Shown one piece after another: positions 34,491-46,972 of a stretch of DNA of 64,000 nucleotides (position 1 is the stretch's first letter; the number at the start of each line of letters is the position of its first letter). Position numbers and translations under genes: made by a program. Source of the DNA: Endocalyx cinctus (lineage: Eukaryota; Ascomycota; Sordariomycetes; Amphisphaeriales; Apiosporaceae); assembly GCA_001600455.1 (NCBI GenBank), contig BCKC01000003.1, forward strand, positions 4,510,754-4,574,753. The letters are read 5' to 3'. The notes below the pieces were generated by a model. That model saw nothing but the letters and a program-made list of their open reading frames with translations. It ran no database searches and was not told the origin of the DNA.

Positions 34491-35609
34491 GATTACACCA
34501 CGTTTGAAAGTGTAAGACACCTTTTTAACTTGAGAGAGGGAGAGAAGGGGATAAGGTCGAGAAGAAGGAAAGGAAAAAGAAAGAAAGAAGGAAGAAATGA
34601 CGGTATAAGTAAGTATATGAAAGCCAAGGGAGAAAAGAATGTCAATTTATCAGACCCTCTCATTACTACCCTACGGCATCTTAACCCGAATTCTGGGGTC
34701 CGACCTAACATTTTGGAAGACCCTTGATAAGAACCTCTTTTGCTCCTAGACATGCAGGCATTAATCATATTGTTAAGCAGGGAGAGGAAGGTAACACATC
34801 ATAGGGATGTTTAATAAACAGCTCCAAGATAATTTCCCGATCACCTTGCCACCTTACTTACACATAAAATATGAAAGGTTTGAGCTTTCCACCTATCAGG
34901 AGAACGAATTGATCTAGAATCTGGTTCTTGAGCACTGCCGGAGACTACATGTTTGTGAGATCACATAGCTGGATCCTCCATATCGAGAATAATCCACTCG
35001 GTGAGCATATCCACTGATCTCATATCTTGGCGCTCTGTTGTGATTGATGGAAGTTTGTTTTTTTCTATTCTCTTTTGGGGAGATTCTTCATCTCCGCACT
35101 CTTTCTCTGCTTTTACCCCAATCTTAACCCCTACCCTGTCCTTCACTTCCCCACATACTGAGGTGTTAGGGTGTGTAATAGTTAATGATCCCATATTTCG
35201 ATCATCCCCCATGGGGTTGAGAAGAAGTAGTAGCATATTACTATGAGAAAAGAACTATACTTCCTGGGATGAGTGTGCGTAGGACTGGTATAGTGTGAGA
35301 TTTCAACCTACCCAAGTCGCCCACCCACGTAGGTCTACGTAACGTCGTAGCTAAACGAGCATGAACTCTGATCATTATCGGAATGATGTGATGGAAGATG
35401 GGATGAAATAAGACTTTTGAAATGTCACCCACCATAACAATATAGATGAGTTGATGCATAATGATGCCACCAAATACTACCATGGATACAAGTATGATAA
35501 ATATCCTCCTTTATTTAGCTAGATTCCTTGTGATCTGAAAACATACAAAACGCCTTATATTGTTAACGTGATTAATAATAAGTCCATACTTTTTGCAAAA
35601 GCAAAGTTT
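34491..35609. other. Intergenic region (promoter of the exo-polygalacturonase)
   Basis: A purine-rich segment near 34530-34600 precedes the pectinase start. No gene or RNA recognised in the 1.1 kb. Confidence 0.5.
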
Positions 35610-36476
35610 TTACAATTTACTATCCTTCCAAACCGGTTTCCTCTTCTCGACAAAACTGCTGACACCCTCAACCATGTTCTCCCCTCCATCGATCCTGCCG
35701 TATAAGCCCTTTATGATGATATCCGTTCCGAGCTCCGGTCCGATCTCGTAACCGATCTTCAAGCCCTCCCTGCTTACGACGACGGCGTCGGGACTATTCG
35801 CCGCGATCTTTTCCGCCCACCTCACGGCCGCCTTCACGACCTCGTCCGCGTCCCCGGCGACGACCTCGTTCACGATACCCCACTCCCTCATCTCCTCGGC
35901 CGAGTACCTATTCCCCGCGAGCGCCATCTCGGCCGCCCTCTGCCTGCCCACCGTCCTCGCGATCCTCGGAAGCGCCCCCGCCAGCGCGATGACGCCGATC
36001 GTGACCTCGGGCAGGGAGAACTGCGCCTTGGCGGCCGAAGCGATCACCATGTCGCAGTTGATCGCCATCTCCATGCCGCCGCCGAAGCAGATCCCGTTGA
36101 CGGCCGCCAGGATCGGCTTCTTCCCGGCCCGGTTCGACATGCCGCCGAAACCTCCTTTAGGGAAGGTCGGGGACGAGGCCGGACCGTTGGCGCTAGGTTG
36201 ATTTTTGTTCTTGGAAGCGTTCAGGTCGTGCCAGTCCTTGAGGTCGGCCCCGGCGCAGAAGGCCCTGCCGCGTCCGGTGATGACGGCGCATCGCAGGGTC
36301 GGCTCTTGGTCGTACCAGTCCCACAGCTGCTCCAGAGCGAAGTGTTGGGACGGTGGTATCGCGTTAAGTTGGGCCGGCCGATCTAAAGTTACTAATAATA
36401 CGTGTTGGGCGGGGAAGGAGACTTCAACGTTGGGGACGGCCGGAGGGGCCGTGGTTTTAAAGGTGGGTGGGTGCAT
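35610..36476 (-). CDS. Peroxisomal enoyl-CoA hydratase/isomerase
   Basis: Intronless, 288 residues. The crotonase fold adds water to trans-2-enoyl-CoA in beta-oxidation or related pathways. The oxyanion-hole motif is AFCAGADLKDW near 72-82 and FGGGMEMA near 131-138; both catalytic glutamates are present, E136 (GGMEMA) and E157 (SLPEVTIG), so hydratase activity is likely. The protein ends in -SKL, the canonical type 1 peroxisomal targeting signal, and has no mitochondrial presequence. A flexible Asn/Lys/Pro insert lies at about 86-108. The neighbouring genes are unrelated. The physiological acyl chain cannot be inferred. It could also act on branched or aromatic acyl-CoA. Confidence 0.92.
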   Translation of the reverse strand: MHPPTFKTTAPPAVPNVEVSFPAQHVLLVTLDRPAQLNAIPPSQHFALEQLWDWYDQEPTLRCAVITGRGRAFCAGADLKDWHDLNASKNKNQPSANGPASSPTFPKGGFGGMSNRAGKKPILAAVNGICFGGGMEMAINCDMVIASAAKAQFSLPEVTIGVIALAGALPRIARTVGRQRAAEMALAGNRYSAEEMREWGIVNEVVAGDADEVVKAAVRWAEKIAANSPDAVVVSREGLKIGYEIGPELGTDIIIKGLYGRIDGGENMVEGVSSFVEKRKPVWKDSKL

Positions 36477-37234
36477 AACTCGATTGATATTTTTATGTAC
36501 GTTTTGAAGAAATCAATTGATTCACAGACAATCAATCTAAGAAGTTTGAGGCAAAAGAAGAAAAGAAATCTTCTATGGTTAGGTATGCACTTTTTACGCT
36601 GGACTTGCTTCTTGTATGAAAGTATGAAGAGGGAAAAAAAAAAAGAATGCGAAGTTATGTACGTTTACTTACTAAATCGACCTTGTTCGACGATGACACT
36701 CGGATCCTGGAAAGGTTGTGGGGACGAACCTCGGTAATATTCATACCGCATATTGATGTTGGGGTATGGTATATCATTACTTTGAACAACACTTCTTCGT
36801 AAGATCAATTCGAAGGCCTCAGAAAAGATATTGAGCCAAGTACTAGAGGCCAAACAACAAGGTAGATGATGATGCTGAATAATTCAATTATCAGATACTC
36901 GAAGTACACATTATACGCAACAATAATGACATGTTGCTTGCAAATAATTCTTTTCTTTCAAACCCTTTCGTATCGTTAAGACTGCCTTTACCTTGGGATT
37001 AAGAACTGCGAACACACCGAGTTTATACACAAACAATAGTAGCACCCGTAAAAACTTGGGTATTGCAGAGTTACCGTGAAAAGGAAGGAATTTTCGCTTA
37101 GAGTTACCCCCGAACATCCAAATGAAAAAAAAAAAAGTCCCATGCTATATGATACATAATAACTTTGCTAGCCAGAGGACGAGTAATATGGTAGATATCA
37201 ATATGACGTTCATCCCTAACTACATCTCAACCAT
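36477..37234. other. Intergenic region
   Basis: It lies between the hydratase start and the 3' end of the RBM25-type gene. AT-rich, no gene recognised. Confidence 0.5.
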
Positions 37235-39783
37235 CTAAGCTGAGAGGCCACGCTTTTCGCTTTCGGTAAAGAAAATAACCATTCGCCAGAGTTTCTTAAC
37301 GAGAGCCTCAGCTTCGTCATCCAACGCCTATATTTTCGCCAAGTCAGTTTTCGTAGGTCCGGAGGAAAAAATAGAATAGGGTTGAGAAAAAGAAAGGAAA
37401 AAAAAAAACTCACCTCAGCTAATTCATCCACTAACTCGCCCGGCTTGCCATGTTTCCGAAGATGTTCTTCTACTACCTCAATAAGAAGCTGTTCCTGGAC
37501 GCCTAGGTATTCCACCAATTTCTTCTCCACGAAAGGTCGAAGCTTTTCGCGGATAACGCTTTCGTCCAGGTAATCCCACTTGACATCCCACTCCCAAAGG
37601 CCATCCTTTTCATTGGGAATCTCTTGAGCAAGAGAACGGACGGCTTGGTCTCGCTCCTCGTCCGACATAGCCGCGGCTGCCGTCGGCTCAAACTTGATAG
37701 GAATGAGCTGTCTCCTCGTGGTGGAGTCCTCGTCCTCGTCTTCGAGGAGGCCTTCGACTTCGGCAATCGTCTTTCTCTGAGGCGCGGTACGTGCCTGTGC
37801 CTTTTGAGCAGCAGCTCCAAGAGACAACTTGAAAGGTTGCGGCGCGGAAAGACCAGATCTGGGGTTTCGTCGCTGACCCATCTCTTGAGCTTGTCTCTCG
37901 AGGAACGAATCGGCCATACCTCGAGCCTGTTCGCGCTCGGCTTCTTCCTTCTGTCGTTCTTGTTCTTCCGCTTGTCTGTCGGCGTCTTCCAGCGCGATTT
38001 CCCTTGCCCTGAAAGCAGCGCGGTTACGAATCCAGGCACTTCTATCCTTGTAGTACTCCTCTTTCTTACGTGATGACTCCACATCGTCGTCAAAATTCTT
38101 GAATCTGTGTAGTGCCTCATCCCGTTTTGCCGCGGAATCCTTAGCATCGTGGTTATCACGATCCTTCTCTCTTTCCAGAGCAGCGGTTCGTGATCTTTCT
38201 CGGTTTAGCCAGCGGCGCTCAGCATCCAAGTAAAGCTTCTCTGTCTCCGCATTCTTTTTCGCCTGCCGTCTTCTCTCCAACTCTTCATCGCTAGCTGAGT
38301 CGTCTTCTTCTTCCTTGCTGTAAGGTATATTTCCGTTTGCGCTACCATTAACGAAGCTGACAGACCGGTTATAATCCTTACCAAGGTCAGACTTCTGGCC
38401 CTTTGGTCCTGAAGGTGCATTTGGAACGCCGCGAGGACCTAGAGGAATGTTGTTCGAGCTTGACGGGGGTGGTGAAGTTAATCGAGAGGACCTAGCAGTA
38501 CCATTCCTTTGACGCTCTAAAGCTTCGAGTTCTTCCTCCCTCTTCAGACGCTCCATATCACGCTTAATGCTACGTTCTCTGAAGGCGGCAATTTCCGCAG
38601 CCACGGTTTCGCGCATCTCGGGTGGAATATCGGCCAATTCATCCTCCTGTGCCAAGGGAATATTAACCACCTCGACATTCTCGCCGGTTTGACCGGCGGC
38701 CTCTCCCATGGTCACGTCCCCATCTGGATCAGCGCCTGACTGTACCGAAGGATAGAAGAGATTTTTGATGGCCTGCTTCAACGCACCTCTTGCAGCGTCA
38801 AGTTTCGCTTCCGCGCCCGAGTCTTCGCCTCTGCCTTCTTTGTACGTTTCTATGTAACTGGTCGAGGTCTCGTCGAGATAAACGCGCAGAGTCGATTTTT
38901 CAAACTTTTCGAAGCTATCATCCTCCTCGTCTTTCGGGGCTTCCGAGGGCGTCTGTTTCTTGACGGGTATTTCGACGTCGCGGAAGATCTCGGAAGCGAG
39001 CCACATCGATTCGGCGTCTTCGAATTGCGCGAAGCCAAATCCCATCTCTTTTCCGCTCGAGTCGGTAGCTCTGTCCCAGCGTCGAACTTTACCGGCTATG
39101 CCTAGGAAGCTCTCGATCTTCTCGTTGCCGCCGAGGCCACCTGTGATGCCGTTGACGAATACGGTTCGTACAATTTCTTCTTTTGTGGGTGGTACCAACG
39201 CTTGCATGTTTTCCCTCATAGCCTGACGAGACTGATCCGTACCGCGCTCCATACCAAGGCCAGGCCTGTGGCCAGCGGAAGACGGAGTTTCAGGTTCTCT
39301 TCGACCTGGGGGACCCGAATTCTGAGGTTTCCCCGTAATGGTACCTAATCGAATAACAGGAGCATTGAAATTTATATTAGGCATATTTGGGGGCGCTTGA
39401 AAACTGGAGGGCAAGCCGTTAGGTCGATTAGCTTGAGCGATGTTGGGCTGTTGAACGCCTGGTGGTGGCGCGGTTCCTGGGGCAGACATGCCTGGAGGAG
39501 GTCCTATAAGGCGATGTATTGGTTAGAGAAGGCGCAATAAGGAAGAGAATATGATAATAACAAGATGTATACATACCTAGACCAGGAGCGGATGACATTC
39601 CCGGGGGGCCATTGGAGCCCGGGTAAGAATTATAGGTAGGAGGAGGGCCGAAGCCAGGAACTGTTTGCCGTGATATTATTAGTACATTTTCAATGATAAT
39701 ATTTAACCTACCTCATGTAGTCATGGTTACACAATACGAAAGGAAGAGGAAAACTTACCTCCTCCATATGGATTATAGGACAT
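37235..39783 (-). CDS. RBM25-type splicing factor with RRM and PWI domain
   Basis: Four exons: 39783-39759 (25 nt, start MSYNPYGG), 39660-39577, 39503-37414, 37327-37235; 763 residues. RBM25-like proteins associate with U1 snRNP and influence 5' splice-site use. After a Pro/Gly-rich start (GVPGFGPPPTYNSYPG) an RRM occupies about 147-225 with RNP-type strands TVFVNGITGG and GFGFAQFED. The middle is highly charged (many Glu/Arg/Lys with QERQKEEAEREQ). The PWI domain lies at about 660-763: ...LWEWDVKWDYLDESVI, EKLRPFVEKKLVEYLG, and the last exon adds ALDDEAEALVKKLWRMVIFF, which completes the helical bundle. The final exon and the first two are not in the long open frame. Divergent with the bS21m gene. 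Confidence 0.9.
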
Positions 39784-40573
39784 TATAGACGCAAAGGATT
39801 TTATCGATTTGATCAAAAGTAGGAGTAGATATCAATGCAAGAGAGCCGCATTACACTATGGCGCGTTTGATAGTCTTCCTAAGAAAAGTTTGCTATGATT
39901 AGGTCAACGTACTGGAAGGTCAATGGCGCAAGGTAAGGTAATAAACGAGAACAAATATTTAGAGAATGCACCCGGGTCCTATGCGCAATATTTACATTAA
40001 ATAAAGACTTTAAGTAGAAAAGAGATGAAGCTTTTCGGGATGGGTATATTTATGGATATTTACTTAGCATTCTTTCTGTATGGAGTATTCATATTCATCA
40101 CTCATCCATCGATATTTCATCCACGCATATCTTCAAGTGGGACTTTTCGATGGATATATAGGGGATATGCTCTTAAACATATTAAGCTTTACACGTATTT
40201 TATCCACATCACGCTAACGTCGCTATAATATTACCTAATCATTTTCCCCAGAAAAAAAGTTCAACATTGAGCATTATTTTTCAAGGTAGCATCGCGGCAT
40301 CACTCATCAGGAGAGGAGAGCGTACGATTCCACATGAAAAACTGTGTCAATCTTACCGAGCTCTATCAACTAATGTTATAAGTAGCTTTAAAAGCTATAT
40401 AATGTAAGCAGACGTAATTGATGGGGAAAAAACTTTTAACAGTGGCTGACCCTACTTCGATCTACTAAAACAGGGCCGAACTTGGTCGAGCAGCTCGAGC
40501 TGCGCTTCAGTCTACCCTTCTACGTCAGAGCTCGTCAATAAGATGGCAATCGTGTCACAAACTAAGTGGCTAT
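39784..40573. other. Divergent promoter region between the RBM25-type and bS21m genes
   Basis: 790 bp with no gene. A (GATGAAT)-like AT-rich stretch near 40020-40200 is open but has no family resemblance. Confidence 0.5.
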
Positions 40574-41125
40574 ATGCCAGCTACCCTAGCTGCGGCTAAA
40601 TCCTTCCAATATCAGTCGTTACTCGTCCAACAACAATCACACTCGTATGCAGGTTGGCAAAATCCCAGCAGATCCGATCGACCAGGCCGCACCGACGATT
40701 TTGCGATTCAAAAACCGAACATATCTTCGTACGGCAGGGCACCCGCGGGTAACCAATATGAAGATTTGAACAATAGCAACGATATGTCAGCCGGTATTGA
40801 TTTCGATGTTGAGGACATCACGAAACATACCGAATCCTCGAACGAGACCGCAGAAGGTTCGAAGAGACCCGGCCTACATCTGGTTCCACGTCTCGGTCGA
40901 ACATGCTATGTAGCTTCGATTGGTGATGTCCCAAAAGCTTTCAAAACGCTTGCTCAGGAAGTCGCCAGGAATAAGGTCAGAGCTGATTCTTTAAATCAAA
41001 AATATCACGAGCGTCCAGGTATCAGGCGCAAGAGGCTAAAGAGCGTACGCTGGATTAAGCGTTTCAAGATTGGCTTTAAGGCTACCGTATCAAGGGTGAA
41101 GGAGTTAAGTAAGCAAGGCTGGTAA
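40574..41125 (+). CDS. MRP21: Mitochondrial small-subunit ribosomal protein bS21m
   Basis: Intronless, 183 residues. The C-terminal 80 residues are the S21 fold: LGRTCYVASIGDVPKAFKTL, then RADSLNQKYHERPGIRRKRL, then SVRWIKRFKIGFKATVSRVK, ending ELSKQGW, which matches fungal MRP21. It is a small basic protein near the platform of the mitoribosomal 30S-like subunit, at the site of mRNA positioning. The first 95 residues are Ser/Asn/Gln-rich, with few acidic residues at the very start (MPATLAAAKSF), compatible with a mitochondrial presequence. The gene is divergent from the RBM25-type gene and followed by the kinesin. The start is the first ATG of the frame. Confidence 0.88.
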   Translation: MPATLAAAKSFQYQSLLVQQQSHSYAGWQNPSRSDRPGRTDDFAIQKPNISSYGRAPAGNQYEDLNNSNDMSAGIDFDVEDITKHTESSNETAEGSKRPGLHLVPRLGRTCYVASIGDVPKAFKTLAQEVARNKVRADSLNQKYHERPGIRRKRLKSVRWIKRFKIGFKATVSRVKELSKQGW

Positions 41126-41589
41126 ACAAGCTTCTCTGTATATTATGAATCTGCCTCCAAGATTAGAAGACTTCTTTCTGGCTTCCTTTAGAAACATAGA
41201 TTTCTGTAAAAAATACACAACAGGGTGCCATTTTCTTGTATTATCGAAAATATTGGTCTCGAATTCGTAGATGAAATAGGCGGTGACCTGGAAATACTAC
41301 GCGAGGTGATGTTCCGAAGAGATAACCACTGCTGGTGGACGTGGTAATAATATAATACAAACTTTTCTACGTAAAAGCACCTTTGTGGCTAGCCTTTTGT
41401 CCCATTTTCCGGATTAAGGGCGTAAGCAAAGACTGAGAAGAGGCGAGTCGATTAGTAGAAAGCCATACAAAGGACATACCTCTTATGCAAACCAGCGCCA
41501 ACAATGGCGACAAGAGTGAAATATGATTATTCTACGTCGATTTTACGTCCTCAGTTTAGCGAAAATGTTCAAACTACGCATCTAAAGTT
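41126..41589. other. Intergenic region before the kinesin gene
   Basis: It has the bS21m 3' region and possible kinesin leader. A small upstream exon starting at ATG 41504 joined through a 53-nt intron is conceivable but unproved. Confidence 0.4.
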
Positions 41590-44500
41590 ATGTTTTTTGC
41601 TTTTAACTTCGATTCTGAGGGAGTTGACGATGGTCCCAAGAAGGAAAAGACGCCGTCGCTCGGATCTCCGCGGCCAGATTCCCAATATCTAGTTCATGGG
41701 CCATTCACCCCTAAGTTGCGTCGCAATGGCTCTGTTATACTGGACAGCAAGGCATTACAATCCCCCTTTCTTCCAAAGAATTACCGTGATTTTGGGACGG
41801 AAATGCGGTCACCGCTTCAACCCAGGAGAGATGTTAGGTTGGTATCTGCGCAAGGAGTTTCTCCGTACAGTGTAGGGGAGACAAGAGTTGGGGATCAGAG
41901 AAGAAATATGCGTGAGTTAGCCCATAAACCTGATTCAAAACATTTCAGCAATATTATAAGGAGGCTCGCTAACAAGTTCACTTTACTTAGTCCCTTACGA
42001 TACGGACAAGAGGGTCACGGTATTTGAGGACAAGATCGGTACTCTGGATGAGCAGCTCACGATAATGCAGAAGGCAATTCATAATACAATACAAGATCAA
42101 CAAAAGGTAGAAAGAGATTTACTATTATCAGCTACAGAAGCAGCCACACAGTTTAGAGAATCTCAAAAAGATCTAAGAACAAGTACTGTCCGACTTCAAA
42201 AAGAGCTGGACGAGGCTCGAGCCAAGGTGAGAGAGATTGAAGACCGCTTCCATAAGGAACGTACAGCGTTAGAAAACAAATACCGGTCAGAATCACATAC
42301 AAAAGTCTCCAATTTACAAGACGAACTTGACAAAGCAAAGGGGCGAATCAGGGCCATGTTAGATCGACAGAGTGAAGAGCAAAATGCAACGGTGATCACT
42401 GCTACTCTGCAGAAAGAGTTGGCTGAGTCACGATCTAAGATGAGGGAAGTTGAAGATCGCTATCACGCAGAGCGCATAGAATTTGAAAATTCCTGTCGAT
42501 CCGAGTCTCGGAGTAAAATATCGGAGTTACAAAATCAACTTGACGAGACAAGAGAGCGAATTCGTACTATATTGGATCAACAGTCCGAACAAAGAAAAGA
42601 CGGAGTGGACGATACTTTTCGTCAAAGAGAGTTGGAAGAAGCTCGAGCTCAGGTACGAAGGATCGAGGAACAGCGAGACAAAGAACGAAAAGAACTTTCC
42701 GATACAAGCGCAAAATTTCAGGTCAAAATAGTAGAACTACAAGAGCAGTTAGATAAGGAGCGAGAGAAAATAAGGACTATACTAGATCAGCATAGCGATG
42801 AGAAAAGAAATACCTCTCGATTACAGCATGACCTAGAGGATGCACGAGAGAAGCTAAAGATTGTAAAAGAGCTGCAAGCAAAGGAGCGCAGTGAATTCGA
42901 TGAAAAGTCTATAGAATCAGAAACGAAAGTATCTAATCTTCAGGCTCAGCTGGACCAAGCTTGGGATCGGGTGAAAAAGTTGCAGAATGAAAATAGCTCT
43001 AACGATCAACACAATCTAGATCCCGTTGAGATTCAAAGGGAGTTAGAAGAGGCTCAAGCTCGGGAGAAAGAACTTGAGAAACAGCAACGAAAAGAATCCA
43101 AGCTTTTAGAAGAAAAGCTTCGCGCAGAATTTCAAGAAAAAGAGGTTGTGTGGCAAAATCAACTAGAAACGTCTCGCCTTGAAGTAAGACAATTAGAGGA
43201 TAAATATCACAAAGAACGCAAAGATTTCGAAGATGAGTTTCGTGCCGAGTCTCAAGTCAAAGTCTCCGATCTCCAGGACAAGCTAGATGAAGCTCGAGAG
43301 CAAATGAGGAATACGCTAGACCTTCAGAGCTCTAAGCAAAGGGAACTTGAGGATCAACATCACGAAAAACTGAATTCCGCAACGTCAGAACTGCAACGGC
43401 AATTAGGCGAAGTCCAGGGGAAATTACAAGTTGCTCAAGAAAAGCAGGATGTCTACGAGAAAGAACTCGCTTCGGAATCTTCAAGTCTCAAAGAACAGTT
43501 GCAAAAATCTGACGCGGAAATACGAAGTCTCACTGTATCTCTTGCACGCGCCAAAGAGATGCAAAAAGTATGGCAGGAGCGAGAAGAAGAGCTCCGGAGT
43601 GCAAAAGATGAATTGAAAAACTTTTCCGATTCCCAGAAAGCAGAATTGCAACAAGAGCACAGGAAACAAGAAGCACTAGTAAACGAGCTCCAGAAAAGTC
43701 TTCGCGACGCCAACGATCAGCTTAAAGTAGCGTCCGGTAGCCACGCGGCTGAGTTAGCAAAAGAAAGAGAGAAACAAGAGGGTTACGTACAGGAGCTTCG
43801 GAAAGAGCTCCAAAGTACGAAAGACGAGCTTCAGAAACTCAAAGATACCTCCTCTGCAGAATTGCAAGCCGAAAAGGCACAGTACGAGAAACGTATACAA
43901 ATAATCCAGGATGATCTTCGCGACGCTAAAGAAGAGCTCAAAATGATGCCCCAAGCGCACGCAAAAGAGCTGCAGACGGAAAGAGAGAAGCAGGAAGCTC
44001 ACGTACGGGAACTCCGTCAAGACCTACAAAAGGCACGGGATGAGCTCGAGAAGCTGTCCGAGACCAACGTGGCCGCCGCGCTGCAAAGGGAGCAAAACCA
44101 GCAGGAAAAACTCGTGCAGCAGATTCGGCAAGACTTCGAGACGCAGATCCGCGAGCTCAATCAAAAGATGACGGATGCTCAGAAGAAATCCGAAGAATCG
44201 CCGCCGCCGGGCACGACAGCGGTGCAGGAGATTATCGGCGCCCTCGAAAGCAAAACGACGGCGCTGGACGAAAATTTATCAAAGCTAGATTCGAAGTATT
44301 CGATGTACCAACAAGGGCTGGAGGCCTTAACAAAGGCAAACGAACAGCTTTTCAACGAATACAACAAAGCAAGTTCATTGCTCGAGCAGCTGCATGCCGA
44401 AAAGGCAAAGACGATCGAGCTCGAAAGTTTGCTTCGCAACGTCCAGCATGAGCATGCCAACTTTTCCGAAAAAGAGGCCCAACTGCAAGATGAGAAGGCT

Positions 44501-46972
44501 AAGGCCGCTAAGCTCGAAGACGGGTTACGCGAGGCGACAGAAAAACACAAAAGACAAGACGAGGACATTCACATGCAGAAGTTGAAGCTCATAGAACTGC
44601 AAAGCTTCCTGGAATCTGCGGGAGGCAAACAACAAGAACTAAAGGATAAGAACGAGTATCTGCAGAAGGAAAACATGCGGATAGCCGAGTTCGAGAATCT
44701 GCTGGCCAGAGCTCAGGAACGGTCGAACGATCTCGTGCGGCAGAACGAAAAGCTGCAGGAAGAAATGAAGGCGGTTGTAGGCGCCCAAGACGAGCTCACA
44801 AAAGAGTCGAAGAAGTGGCAAGATGCAAAAGAATCGCTCCAGGAAAAGGTAAAGAAATTGGAACGGCAAAAGGCCGAGATGGAGGAAGAATTCGAAGACG
44901 AACGCAAGAAATTCAGAAAAGGACAGGGAAAGCATACGGATGTGCAGAAAACGCTGGAGGCAAGCCTCAGTACGGTGAAATCGGAGATGGATGAGGTCGT
45001 GAAACGGTTGAACGACGCAAACGAAGCACTGGCAGAGAAGAAGAAAAAGATCATCGAGCTACAGAGTCAGGTAGATGCGCTGAAGGAGATGGAAGAGGTC
45101 TATAAAGAACGGAGCGCCGAAAAAGTAAATCTCGCGAATCAAGTGACACATACTCAAGTAATTCAGTTGCAAAATGAGCTTTCCCTTGAGAAAGAAAACC
45201 TCAGGAAAGCCGAGGAAGGCTCGAGAACGCTAGAAGCTACCGTTAAAAGCCTCGAGCAACAAATCACGCGCTACAAAGAATCATCGGGAGAGCTAACTGA
45301 GGCGCACGAAAAAGCGTTGCGAGAACGGGAGACAAACTTGCGAAACGAGATCACGGAGGCGTATAACAAAGAAATCGAGACCAAGGACGCCGAATTAAAG
45401 CACCAAGCCGATCTCGCTAAGCAAAAAGACGAAGAACGCAACGCTATCGCTGGACAGCTAGAGAGTACTAACAATCAGCTACGAGAGAAAGAGCTGGCGA
45501 TTCAAAAAGCCGAGGAGAAGGTTGAAGAGATGAGTGAAGAGATGGAGGAGATGCACGTCGAGGTAGCGAAAAACGGCGAGAAGTTGCAGGTGGAAGAGAG
45601 ACGTCGGCGGGCTTTGTTCGAGCAGGTGCAAACTCTGAAAGGAAACATCAGAGTCATGTGTCGCATACGACCGCCGAATAGCGATGACAAACAGCTACTC
45701 AGGTACGATCTCGCCGAGGGAGAGTATTCCGACCACCCGGCCATCATAACCATATACAAGGACGCGAAGGGGAGAACCGAGCACTACATGTATGATTTCG
45801 AGAGGGTGTTTACCCCGGAAGATACGAACGACGACGTGTACGAGGAGATCGGGCAGCTGGTGCAGAGTTCGGTCGACGGCAAAAAGGCCTGCATATTCTG
45901 CTACGGTCAGACGGGGACGGGCAAATCGTACACGATGAGCAACGAGAACAAAGCGGACGCCGGCGCGAAAGGGTACAGCGTCGAAGACGGGATCATACCC
46001 CGAGCGCGGCACGCCATCTTCAGCGAGGTCGACCGATTGCGGGAGCTGGGCAACGAGGTCGAAGTGACGGGCTGCTGCTACGAGATCTACCTGGACAAGC
46101 TATCGCTCATGAAAGGTGAAAGACCTACGGAGAAGTCGCTCATGCACGGCGGGCTCGTGAAGGACGAGGAGCTAGAGAGGCTGGAATCGCAGGAGGATTA
46201 CAATCGCATGTACGCGCACGCGCTGACGCTGCGGAAGACGGCATCGACGTCCAAGAACAAGACCTCGTCTCGCTCCCACTTCATCTTGCGTCTCGTATTC
46301 AACCTGACAAGGGGCGAGGGCAGGCAGGCGCGCAACGGTTGGCTCACGCTCATAGACCTCGCCGGATCTGAGACACCCGAGGGAGACAGAGAGAGCGATG
46401 TGTACAAGGAAGGCCGTAAGATTAACGAGTCGCTGACCCAATTGCGAACCGCGTTGGCCAATCCTGGAGGTGCTAGCGGCGCGGTAGGGACGCTGGCTAG
46501 CTACGTTAAGCCGTCTTTGCAGGCGGGTTGCATGACACTCATGTTCGTTATGATCAGTCCTAACGCAGCAGACGTAATGACGACTTGGTCTAGTCTCAAC
46601 TGCGGCAAAACGGTAATCTCATTTCCTTTTATTTGTCTCTACGTACTATGTACTATGTACATTATCCCCTCCCCCCTTTAATAATCATCTGTATTTTTTT
46701 TTACCTACCATGCCAAGTAGAACTATTTATGATTGTAACTAACTAGTTCGTTTTACCCACAGGCCAGCGAAGGTAAACGAGCAGCTGCTAAAAACGAAGA
46801 AAAAGCTGAAAAGGCCGCCGCCGTCGCCGCTGGGTCTCATACGCAGGCGACCCCAGGACCATCATCCGTTAAATCCGCAGTTACCAAAACAAGGGAAAAG
46901 TTTGAGAAAAGTGGAAGCACCACTAATAAATCCCAGATTCCCGGGCCTGGTCGAATTCAGGGGCGACGATGA
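41590..46972 (+). CDS. Large kinesin-14-like protein: long coiled coil with C-terminal motor
   Basis: Exons 41590-41911, 41991-46612 and 46763-46972 give about 1717 residues. The N-terminal 130 residues are disordered and basic. Residues of about 170-1320 are nearly continuous coiled coil with tandemly repeated 67-71-residue units at the start. The neck GNIRVMCRIRPP at about 1323 opens the motor domain, placing it at the C-terminus as in minus-end directed kinesin-14. P-loop GQTGTGKSYTM, switch I NKTSSRSH and switch II LIDLAGSE are all present, so nucleotide binding is likely. The loop-12 segment normally reading YRxSKLTxLL is instead GTLASYVKPSL, so microtubule binding may differ. The third exon adds a basic tail (KRAAAKNEEKAEK...RIQGRR). 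Start choice is uncertain: ATG 41590 or an upstream exon. Typical Kar3/KlpA homologues are about half this size. Confidence 0.82.
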
